A program made the position numbers and the translations under genes. From DATDRQ01 sp035291645 (GTDB lineage: Bacteria > Chloroflexota > Anaerolineae > Anaerolineales > UBA4823), in assembly GCA_035291645.1 (NCBI GenBank), contig DATDRQ010000158.1:1-5053 (forward strand): a DNA stretch of 5,053 nucleotides. Direction: 5' to 3'. The first letter of the stretch is position 1, and each line of letters opens with the position of its first letter. A model generated the notes under the pieces. It saw only the letters and a program-made list of their open reading frames with translations, had not been told where the DNA came from and ran no database searches. Positions 1-5,053 of this stretch are shown here, one piece after another.

Positions 1-444
1 TACGGGCGCGTCATCATCATGACCGATGCCGACGTAGACGGCAGCCATATCCGCACCCTTTTGCTGACCTTCTTCTTCCGCTACATGTCACAGCTGATCG
101 AGGACGGGCACCTGTACATCGCCCAACCACCCCTGTACCGCCTCGGGCACAAGAACCAGGTGCGCTACGCCTACACGGAGGGGGAGAAGGAGCGCATCTT
201 GAAAGAGATGGGCGTCAGCGCAGATAAGGTCTCCCTATCCCGTTATAAAGGCCTGGGGGAGATGAACCCGCAGCAGCTGTGGGAGACCACGATGGATCCG
301 ACCCAGCGCACGCTTCTTCTGGTGATGATAGAGGATGCCGCCGAGGCGGACCGCACCTTCGATATGCTCATGGGGTCGGCGGTCCCGCCGCGCCGGCGCT
401 TCATCCAGACGCACGCCAAAGAGGTGCGCAACCTGGATATTTAG
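1..444 (+). CDS. gyrB: DNA gyrase subunit B, C-terminal part (5' end outside window)
   Basis: GyrB is the ATPase/TOPRIM subunit of DNA gyrase, which works with GyrA in the cytoplasm to introduce negative supercoils. The frame is open from base 1, so the ATG at 19 is internal; 147 residues are visible. In-window residues 9-14 read DADVDG, the TOPRIM metal-binding motif (equivalent to E. coli D498/D500/D502), followed by SHIRTLLLTFFFRYM. After this come RYKGLGEMN and LWETTMDP, both GyrB/ParE signatures. The tail, RRRFIQTHAKEVRNLDI, fits GyrB better than ParE. The roughly 170-residue insert of E. coli-type GyrB is absent, as in Gram-positive and Chloroflexota-like enzymes. The ATPase domain and the catalytic TOPRIM Glu lie upstream of the window. 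An 11-bp hairpin follows the stop by 31 bases. Confidence 0.96.
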   Translation, partial: YGRVIIMTDADVDGSHIRTLLLTFFFRYMSQLIEDGHLYIAQPPLYRLGHKNQVRYAYTEGEKERILKEMGVSADKVSLSRYKGLGEMNPQQLWETTMDPTQRTLLLVMIEDAAEADRTFDMLMGSAVPPRRRFIQTHAKEVRNLDI

Positions 445-475
445 CGCCGCTGGTTTGTGAGCTTTTTGGATGAAT

Positions 476-521
476 AGACCGGGCCTTCGGTGCGGCCGCA
501 GCTGTGCAAGAGGCCCGGTCT
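476..521 (+). terminator. Strong hairpin after gyrB, probable transcript end
   Basis: AGACCGGGCCT (476-486) and AGGCCCGGTCT (511-521) form a perfect 11-bp GC-rich stem. The 24-base loop contains a second perfect palindrome, TGCGGCCGCA (491-500). The hairpin lies 31 bases past the gyrB stop, which suits a terminator or a 3'-end stabiliser. No T-run follows on either strand, so it is not a textbook intrinsic terminator. It could act with Rho, or protect the mRNA 3' end. Confidence 0.5.
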
Positions 522-612
522 GATCCATCTTGAGATGCCGAATGGTCGCGGGATCAGCTCGATCCAAACGGGTAAGTTGAATTGTATATACAGGTTCTTC
601 GGGATGGCGGGG

Positions 613-639
613 TTACGCGCCATACCATTATGGTATACT
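613..639 (+). promoter_or_regulatory. Candidate extended -10 promoter for the kinase gene
   Basis: TGGTATACT at 631-639 is an extended -10 element (TGn followed by TATACT, 5 of 6 to consensus). A -35 match is poor: TTACGC at 613-618, with a 15-base spacer. Extended -10 promoters can work without a good -35. Transcription would begin near 646 and give a leader of about 140 bases before the kinase ATG. This rests on motif matching only. Confidence 0.35.
622..636. promoter_or_regulatory. Candidate operator palindrome over the -10 box
   Basis: ATACCAT-T-ATGGTAT is a perfect inverted repeat with 7-base arms and a 1-base centre. It covers the TG of the extended -10 element and the first three bases of TATACT. 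A palindrome in this position is typical of a binding site for a dimeric repressor that blocks RNA polymerase. No regulator gene lies in the window, so its identity is unknown and the assignment is inference. Confidence 0.3.
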
Positions 640-784
640 CGTTCGAGAAACGCCGGGAACCAATCATAGTCTAGAGTTGAAGGTAAGTTTGTCCAGGCAA
701 CCTCTGCGAATTCGCCCTCCAGAGGCGTGGGCGGGAGATCACTCGATTTAACGCCGGTATACGTTCCATGGTTGATTGTAGTCC

Positions 785-3016
785 ATGTCATTAGAACGCG
801 GCTCCCTCCTGAATAATCGTTATCGCGTGCTCGAAATCCTGGGCCAGGGCGGCATGGGAGCGATCTATCGCGCCGTGGATGAGAACCTGGGGGTCAATGT
901 TGCCGTTAAAGAAAACATGTTTACGACAGAGGAATATGCCCGGCAGTTCCGCCGGGAGGCGCTCATCCTGGCAAACCTGCGCCACCCCAACCTGCCGCGG
1001 GTGACCGATCACTTCGTAATCGATTCTGTCGGGCAGTATCTGGTGATGGACTTCATCAGCGGGGAGGATCTGCGCGACCGGATGGATCGCGAGGGCTTGT
1101 TGCCGGATGCGGAAGTGGTCCTGTTGGGCACGGCGATCTGCGAGGCGCTGGGTTACCTGCACTCGCGCCAGCCTCAAATCGTGCACCGCGATATTAAGCC
1201 GGGGAATGTGAAGATCACGCCTACCGGGCAGGTGGTCCTGGTGGATTTCGGCCTGGCGAAGACGATCCAGGAGGGCGAGAACACCACCACCGGTGCGAGG
1301 GCGATGACGCCAGGTTACTCACCTCCGGAACAATACGGCATGGCGCGCACCGATTGCCGTTCAGATGTCTATTCTCTGGGGGCGACCCTGTACGTGGCAT
1401 TATCGGGTTCCTTGCCGGAAGATGCCCTGGCGCGCGCCATGGGCCAGGCAGAGCTGACCCCGGTGCGCAAGCACAACCCGAAGGCCTCCAAGCGGCTGGC
1501 TGCCGTGATCGAGCACGCGCTGGAGTTGCGGCCCGAAGACCGTTACCAGAGCTCGGAGGAATTCAAACAGGCCTTGCTGAACTCGCGGGTGATCACCGGT
1601 CGCAGGCCTCAAGAGATCACGCTCACCCCCCCGCCGTTTATTCCCTCCCTGGGGGAGGGGGAAGGCTCAGGCGAGGTTGTAAATCCGGGTGGCAATGGAG
1701 GCGGTGTTCCACGATCGGTGGAGCCTCCACCTGCCGATTCTTGGCCTGCCTTCAACACGGCGCTGTCCGCCCCGGTTTTCAGACCTGTCGCCCGACCCAG
1801 GCGAAAGCGCAGTCTAGGTTGTTGGACCGTTCTATTAATCGTTGCCGGCCTGGCAGCTGTGCTGGCGGCAGGCGTCTACACCACCCAGCCGGACCTGCTC
1901 GGACGGGCCTTTAGCCAGGCCTCTCCTTACCTGGCCGGGATTGTCCTGCCGGATTTCCTGCGATCGCCCACTCCAACCGGCACGCCACCCGTCACCAGCA
2001 CGGCGACGCTCACGCCTACCTCCAACATATTCGTAGCCCTGGGCGCGACCCAGGCCGTCACCCCCACCCAGCAGGTCGCGACGCCTACGTTTACCCCCAG
2101 CCCCACCCTATCTCCAACGCCGGCGCCGACCCTGATGGGCGGCGGCGGTGGGTTGATCGCCTTTGCCTCCGATCGCGGATCAAAAGAAGGTGGCCGGTCT
2201 CAGATCTGGTTGATGAACAGCGATGGCACGGCGCAACGGAAAATCACAGATATGCCGGGAGGCGCCTGCCAGCCGGCCTGGTCGCCGGACGGCAACCGCC
2301 TGGCCTTCATCTCGCCTTGTAAATTCAACTATGAAACCTACGATAAAGCCAGTATTTTCATAATCAACGCGGATGGGACCGGCGAGGCTCAGCAACTGCC
2401 GACCGCCCCGGGCGGTGATTTCGACCCCGCCTGGTCCCCAGATGGCCGCGAGATCATGTTCACTTCTCTACGTGGTTTCGGCCCGGCGCAAATTTACGCC
2501 ATCAACCTGGCGGACAACTCCGTCCGGTCGATCGGGGATAAATTGGTCTGGAACGCCCAGGCTTCCTGGTCGCCGGACGGCAGCCAGATCGTCTTCATTA
2601 CCACCCGGCGAAACCTCTACCAGATCTGGACGATGGACCGGGATGGCCAAAACGCAGCGCTGCTTTCCCGGAGCAAAGATTTGATCGATGGTCACCCGGT
2701 CTGGTCGCCGGACGGTCAGGTGATCCTCTTCACCCAGACCGGGCCGCAGGGCGGGGTCCCCAGGCTGGTGGCGATCCCATCAGTGATAGAAGATTATTCC
2801 AATTACCTTGAGTTCTATCTGTATGATGATCTGCGGCCCAGACGGGAAGCTGTCTTTTCTCCAGACGGGATGTGGTTCGCCTACGAAGCCTGGCCGGGAG
2901 GGGATAACCACGATATTTATGTGGACACCCTGAACGGGCTTGGCTTCCAGCAACTGACCACCGATGCGGCGTTCGACTTCGACCCAGCCTGGCAACCCGC
3001 GCCAGGGCAGCCTTAA
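785..3016 (+). CDS. Receptor-type Ser/Thr protein kinase with external TolB/WD40-like propeller
   Basis: Predicted membrane Ser/Thr kinase of the bacterial Hanks type (PknB-like, no PASTA domains), 743 residues. The kinase domain spans about 13-270: glycine loop GQGGMG (20-25), ATP-binding K42, helix-C E58, HRDIKPGN (134-141, catalytic D136, N141), DFG (154-156), SPPEQYG (179-185) in place of the usual APE, D194 in SDVYSLG, and R249. All catalytic residues are present, so it should be active. Threonines 167-169 and 175 in the activation loop are possible autophosphorylation sites. A proline/glycine linker follows, then basic RPRRKR (337-342), a membrane helix (about 346-367), a Thr/Pro-rich stalk (394-450) and six propeller repeats (457-738). 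The kinase should be cytoplasmic and the propeller outside, as a sensor. C495 and C512 could form a disulfide. The start is fixed by a TAG two codons upstream (779-781); no Shine-Dalgarno is visible. The substrate and ligand are unknown. Confidence 0.93.
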   Translation: MSLERGSLLNNRYRVLEILGQGGMGAIYRAVDENLGVNVAVKENMFTTEEYARQFRREALILANLRHPNLPRVTDHFVIDSVGQYLVMDFISGEDLRDRMDREGLLPDAEVVLLGTAICEALGYLHSRQPQIVHRDIKPGNVKITPTGQVVLVDFGLAKTIQEGENTTTGARAMTPGYSPPEQYGMARTDCRSDVYSLGATLYVALSGSLPEDALARAMGQAELTPVRKHNPKASKRLAAVIEHALELRPEDRYQSSEEFKQALLNSRVITGRRPQEITLTPPPFIPSLGEGEGSGEVVNPGGNGGGVPRSVEPPPADSWPAFNTALSAPVFRPVARPRRKRSLGCWTVLLIVAGLAAVLAAGVYTTQPDLLGRAFSQASPYLAGIVLPDFLRSPTPTGTPPVTSTATLTPTSNIFVALGATQAVTPTQQVATPTFTPSPTLSPTPAPTLMGGGGGLIAFASDRGSKEGGRSQIWLMNSDGTAQRKITDMPGGACQPAWSPDGNRLAFISPCKFNYETYDKASIFIINADGTGEAQQLPTAPGGDFDPAWSPDGREIMFTSLRGFGPAQIYAINLADNSVRSIGDKLVWNAQASWSPDGSQIVFITTRRNLYQIWTMDRDGQNAALLSRSKDLIDGHPVWSPDGQVILFTQTGPQGGVPRLVAIPSVIEDYSNYLEFYLYDDLRPRREAVFSPDGMWFAYEAWPGGDNHDIYVDTLNGLGFQQLTTDAAFDFDPAWQPAPGQP
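2153..2998 (+). repeat. Six propeller-blade repeats within the kinase (WSPDG type)
   Basis: The extracytoplasmic part of the kinase is a tandem protein repeat. Each blade opens with a strand such as LIAF, RLAF, EIMF, QIVF, VILF or WFAY and carries a WSPDG turn. The key aromatic falls at residues W499, W550, W595, W640, F691 and W736. The first four are followed by SPDG, the fifth reads FSPDG, and the last is degenerate (AWQPAPG), closing the ring two to seven residues from the C-terminus. The period is 45 or 51 residues. At DNA level the element GGTCGCCGGACGG recurs in three blades. This pattern fits the TolB/PD40 beta-propeller family, which usually binds proteins or glycans; the ligand cannot be told from the sequence. 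Confidence 0.85.
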
Positions 3017-3039
3017 ACCTCCCACCGTTTAATTTTCGC

Positions 3040-3068
3040 TTGTAAAATTTCTCACTTTCGAGGATAAT
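3040..3068 (+). promoter_or_regulatory. Sigma-70-like promoter before the 177-residue membrane gene
   Basis: TTGTAA (3040-3045, 4 of 6 to TTGACA) is followed by exactly 17 bases and GATAAT (3063-3068, 5 of 6 to TATAAT). The segment is AT-rich compared with the flanking genes. Transcription would start near 3075, giving a leader of about 68 bases. This suggests the membrane gene, and possibly folD, can be expressed independently of the kinase. It is based on motif matching only. Confidence 0.5.
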
Positions 3069-3142
3069 TTGTTTCGCATGGGAGCAACCATCGACCCCCT
3101 GACTTTGCCGGTTAATTTCCAGGCTGGAGGTATCTAGTTTTA

Positions 3143-3676
3143 ATGGAATCGCAGTCGAAGGGTAAGATTTCTAGAACCCAGTCCAGATCGGACAGGGGGA
3201 GGAGTACCTGGATCTGGGTAGGGATCATCCTGGTAGCAGCCGTGGCGATCGCTCTGTTCATCTATCGCTTCCAGGGACAAGGCCGCTTTACATTAGTTTC
3301 AGGCGAAAAAGAACTCCTGGTCTTGCTGCGTAATGAAAAAGAAACCAACTACCGCCTTCGTTATGAAGGCCGGCAGCCGGTTGACTTGAATTCAGTCAAG
3401 GTAATGCTGGAAGGGCAGGTCCTGCACGTAGATGTAAAACCGGTGATCCTGATCGGCGCCGGCCAGGAAATTCAGGTGGAACCGGATGGCTCTTTACCCT
3501 CCGGAACCAGCATTCGACTGGAGCCAAATGACGAGTTCGAGGTGCGGGTAACATACCTGGGCCAGACGCTGGGTGGTAATTACCTGTATGGTTTTCAAAT
3601 CGGTACTACCCAGGGAGCGCGCCAGCGCACGCAAGAAATAACGCTGGACCACGAGTATGAGATTATCGTTCAGTAG
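3143..3676 (+). CDS. Single-pass membrane protein of unknown function
   Basis: I do not recognise this 177-residue protein. The N-terminus (1-22) is hydrophilic and basic (KGK, R and K residues), followed by one strong hydrophobic helix at about 23-41 (TWIWVGIILVAAVAIALFIY). The basic segment before the helix predicts N-in topology with residues 45-177 outside the cell. There is no lipobox and no cysteine, so it reads as a membrane anchor rather than a lipoprotein. The outer part is rich in alternating hydrophobic and polar residues (for example KELLVLLRN, SVKVMLEG, DEFEVRVTYLG), consistent with a small beta-sandwich domain. GGAGG (3126-3130) precedes the ATG by 12 bases, a long spacing, but no in-frame start lies closer. 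It sits 126 bases after the kinase, with its own candidate promoter, and 84 bases before folD. A role as partner or accessory of the kinase is possible but only suggested by proximity. Confidence 0.8.
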   Translation: MESQSKGKISRTQSRSDRGRSTWIWVGIILVAAVAIALFIYRFQGQGRFTLVSGEKELLVLLRNEKETNYRLRYEGRQPVDLNSVKVMLEGQVLHVDVKPVILIGAGQEIQVEPDGSLPSGTSIRLEPNDEFEVRVTYLGQTLGGNYLYGFQIGTTQGARQRTQEITLDHEYEIIVQ

Positions 3677-3760
3677 CTGCAGGAGTTCAATTGATTTCGA
3701 TTCGACCTCGAGTGTTTTTGCTCGGGATTAAATGTAAAAAGAACTGACAAGGAGCAAGCT

Positions 3761-4645
3761 ATGACAGCACAGATTATTGATGGAAAGTTGATCGCCGAGA
3801 AGGTCCGCCTACAGGTCACCGAGGATGTGGCTGCGATGGCGTCGGAAGGACGGCCCCGCCCCGGGTTGGCGACGGTGCTGGTAGGCGAAAACCCTGCCTC
3901 GCAGGTGTACGTGAGCGCCAAGCAAAAAGCCTGCGGGCAGGCCGGGATCGAATCCTTCGGGTTCAATCTCCCGGCAACTTCCACGCAAGCTGAGGTGGAA
4001 GGACTTGTTTCTGAGCTGAACGCAGACCCACGGGTTAACGGGATCCTGGTGCAGCTGCCGCTGCCGGCCGGGCTGGACGAGGAAAGAGTGCTAAACGCCA
4101 TCCGCATCGAGAAAGACGTCGACGGTTTCCACCCCTTGAACATCGGGCGGCTGGCTCAAAAGGGCCGCGATCCGCTCTTCATCCCATGTACGCCGGCTGG
4201 CGTGATCTGGCTGCTGGACGAGTTGGACACCCCCCTGGAAGGGGTCAACGCAACAGTCTTGGGGCGTTCGAATATCGTAGGGATGCCGGTAGCTTTGCTC
4301 CTCGTACGGCGGAATGCCACAGTAACGATCTGCCACTCGCGCACCAAGGACCTGCCCGGGGTCGTGCGTGAAGCGGACGTGCTGATCGCGGCGGTAGGCC
4401 GGGCAGAGATGGTGCGCGGCGACTGGGTGAAACCCGGCGCGGTGGTGATCGACGTGGGCGTCAACCGCATCGAAGACCCAACCCACCCCAAGGGCTCGCG
4501 CCTGGTTGGAGACGTGTGCTTCAACGAGGTGAAAGAAGTCGCCAGCGCCATCACCCCGGTGCCCGGTGGTGTGGGCCCGATGACGATCGCCATGTTGCTC
4601 AAGAACACGGTGCGGGCTGCCAAGCTGAGCAACGGGCGCGGCTAA
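3761..4645 (+). CDS. folD: Bifunctional methylenetetrahydrofolate dehydrogenase / methenyltetrahydrofolate cyclohydrolase
   Basis: FolD is a cytoplasmic enzyme of one-carbon metabolism. It oxidises 5,10-methylene-THF to 5,10-methenyl-THF with NADP(+) and hydrolyses that to 10-formyl-THF, supplying purine and formyl-Met synthesis. At 294 residues it is of normal length. The catalytic domain has Y50 and K54 (YVSAK), Q98 (VQLPLP) and D121 (DVDGFHPLNIGRL), at the same numbers as in the E. coli enzyme. The nucleotide-binding domain has PCTPAG (142-147), GRSNIVGMP (168-176), DVGVNR (231-236), and the C-terminal signature TPVPGGVGPMT (265-275). AAGGAG at 3749-3754, 6 bases before the ATG, supports the start. 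It may be co-transcribed with the membrane gene upstream, since no clear promoter lies between. An intrinsic terminator follows 58 bases after the stop. Nothing appears missing or broken. Confidence 0.97.
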   Translation: MTAQIIDGKLIAEKVRLQVTEDVAAMASEGRPRPGLATVLVGENPASQVYVSAKQKACGQAGIESFGFNLPATSTQAEVEGLVSELNADPRVNGILVQLPLPAGLDEERVLNAIRIEKDVDGFHPLNIGRLAQKGRDPLFIPCTPAGVIWLLDELDTPLEGVNATVLGRSNIVGMPVALLLVRRNATVTICHSRTKDLPGVVREADVLIAAVGRAEMVRGDWVKPGAVVIDVGVNRIEDPTHPKGSRLVGDVCFNEVKEVASAITPVPGGVGPMTIAMLLKNTVRAAKLSNGRG

Positions 4646-4703
4646 GGTTATCCTGCAGAATTACCCGCTCTCCGTTCGTAGATTAGCGGGCGGATTTAGA
4701 ATT

Positions 4704-4737
4704 AACCCCCTTTCGGTCTTGATACGGAAAGGGGGTT
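4704..4737. terminator. Intrinsic terminator between convergent genes, possibly bidirectional
   Basis: AACCCCCTTTC (4704-4714) and GAAAGGGGGTT (4727-4737) form a perfect 11-bp stem with a 12-base loop. On the plus strand the stem is followed by TTTCTGGTTT (the first two T's belong to the stem), ending folD transcription. Read on the minus strand it is followed by TTAATTCTAAAT, 40 bases beyond the acyltransferase stop. Both tails are only moderately T-rich. The position between converging genes supports use from both sides. Confidence 0.8.
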
Positions 4738-4777
4738 TCTGGTTTGCGAAGGAGCATAACCGGGAATCACGAACCAA

Positions 4778-5053
4778 TCATCGGTATTCCTCGAGTCCGT
4801 GAGCGCTCTCAATCAGTGTGATCAACCCGGCGACGAACCGGGCAGCCGGCGCTCCATCGATGACATCGTGATCCAGGTTGATTGTGATGCTCAGGTAATC
4901 CCGTATTGCAATCTGGCCGTCCACCACGCCCGGTTTCTCGGCGATACCGCCTATGATGATGTCGGTAGTATAGAACGATCCCGGGCTGATCCCCCAACCA
5001 CTACTATTTCCAAACATCCCCACCGCGCTCACCATGACAGTGCCAATTTGCTG
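4778..5053 (-). CDS. 2-oxo acid dehydrogenase E2-type acyltransferase, C-terminal part (5' end outside window)
   Basis: This is the end of the catalytic domain of a dihydrolipoamide acyltransferase (E2) family protein, which transfers acyl groups from lipoamide to CoA in 2-oxo acid dehydrogenase complexes. The frame stays open to the window edge, so the ATG at 5035 is internal; 91 residues are visible. GTVMVSAVGMFG (4-15) matches the family's 'GTFTVTNLGMFG' strand. DHDVIDGAPAARF (61-73) holds the active-site HxxxDG motif, with H62 and D66 in window numbering. The SSGWGISPG insert (17-25) and the GGIAEKPGVVDGQI segment (35-48) recall shorter stand-alone E2-like proteins that lack a lipoyl domain. 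That is from memory, and the N-terminus is needed to decide. It converges on folD and shares the terminator between them. The specific substrate cannot be assigned. Confidence 0.9.
   Translation of the reverse strand, partial: QQIGTVMVSAVGMFGNSSGWGISPGSFYTTDIIIGGIAEKPGVVDGQIAIRDYLSITINLDHDVIDGAPAARFVAGLITLIESAHGLEEYR

Larger units (their letters stand above)
445..784. other. 340-base gap between gyrB and the kinase gene
   Basis: No convincing gene is seen on the plus strand here. The gap holds the gyrB hairpin (476-521), a 10-bp palindrome TGTATATACA (583-592), a 15-base palindrome ATACCATTATGGTAT (622-636) overlapping a candidate -10 box, a palindrome GCGAATTCGC (706-715) flanked by the arms CCTCTG/CAGAGG (701-706 and 720-725), and a second GGTATAC (756-762; the first is at 632-638). 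A minus-strand reading frame of 116 codons (441-791) spans the whole gap but has no recognisable family and contains the hairpin, so it is not called as a gene. Confidence 0.6.

Noticed and set aside
1354..1914. A 186-codon plus-strand frame inside the kinase gene
   Set aside because: It lies wholly within a well-supported kinase in another frame. Its product is Arg/Gly/Pro/Ala-rich without a recognisable domain, as expected from a GC-rich shadow.
1964..2134. Thr/Pro-rich low-complexity stretch in the kinase gene, considered as an independent repeat element or frameshift zone
   Set aside because: The frame is continuous through it, and such Thr/Pro stalks are normal between the membrane helix and the outer domain in this kind of protein.
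2373..2684. A 103-codon plus-strand frame within the propeller region
   Set aside because: This is an off-frame reading of the propeller repeats. Its Arg/Pro/Ser/Thr-rich composition is that of a shadow.
2988..3006. CCTGGC/GCCAGG 6-bp stem near the end of the kinase gene, considered as a terminator
   Set aside because: The stem is short, lies inside the coding sequence and has no T-run after it.
3670..4143. A 157-codon minus-strand frame opposite the start of folD
   Set aside because: It crosses the folD ribosome site and is antisense to conserved FolD residues. The product is Ser/Thr-rich with no recognisable family.
4156..4632. A 158-codon minus-strand frame opposite folD
   Set aside because: It is fully antisense to a conserved folD with all motifs intact. 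The long open frame is explained by the codon use of folD.
4664..4690. CCCGCT/AGCGGG 6-bp stem after folD, considered as an additional terminator
   Set aside because: It has a 15-base loop and no T-run. The perfect 11-bp hairpin just downstream explains termination better.
1..5053. Search for CRISPR repeats, tRNA genes, insertion-sequence ends, toxin-antitoxin or phage genes
   Set aside because: No spaced direct repeats, cloverleaf-like segments, transposase motifs or paired small toxin-like genes were seen by eye on either strand.

Overview
This window looks like a chromosomal stretch from a moderately GC-rich, non-proteobacterial bacterium. It most resembles the phylum Chloroflexota, Anaerolineae-like. 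That placement is inferred from style: a single-pass Ser/Thr kinase with a Thr/Pro-rich linker and an external propeller of 'WSPDG' repeats, and a GyrB without the long insert of the E. coli type. No ribosomal RNA or other definitive marker is present.

Layout. (1) 1-444, plus strand: the 3' end of gyrB, the DNA gyrase ATPase/TOPRIM subunit. (2) 445-784: a gene-poor gap with a strong hairpin just after gyrB, several short palindromes and a candidate promoter. (3) 785-3016, plus strand: a complete 743-residue receptor-type Ser/Thr kinase, made of a cytoplasmic kinase, one membrane helix, a Thr/Pro linker and a six-repeat TolB/WD40-like propeller. (4) 3017-3142: a short gap with a good sigma-70-like promoter. 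(5) 3143-3676, plus strand: a 177-residue single-pass membrane protein of unknown function. (6) 3761-4645, plus strand: folD, complete, with all catalytic residues. (7) 4646-4777: a convergent gap with an intrinsic terminator that may work in both directions. (8) 4778-5053, minus strand: the C-terminal end of a 2-oxo acid dehydrogenase E2-type acyltransferase, running off the right edge.

How the genes relate. gyrB, folD and the acyltransferase are housekeeping or central-metabolism genes with no obvious shared pathway. The kinase and the 177-residue membrane protein are the only two that look functionally related, since both are single-pass proteins with a beta-rich outer domain. Even so, a separate promoter lies between them. 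The small membrane gene and folD are 84 bases apart with no convincing promoter between, so they may share a transcript.

I see no mobile element, CRISPR array, tRNA or rRNA. I do not see strong evidence for a new biological system. The most interesting parts are the kinase-propeller receptor, the palindromes at its upstream promoter and the unknown membrane protein beside it.
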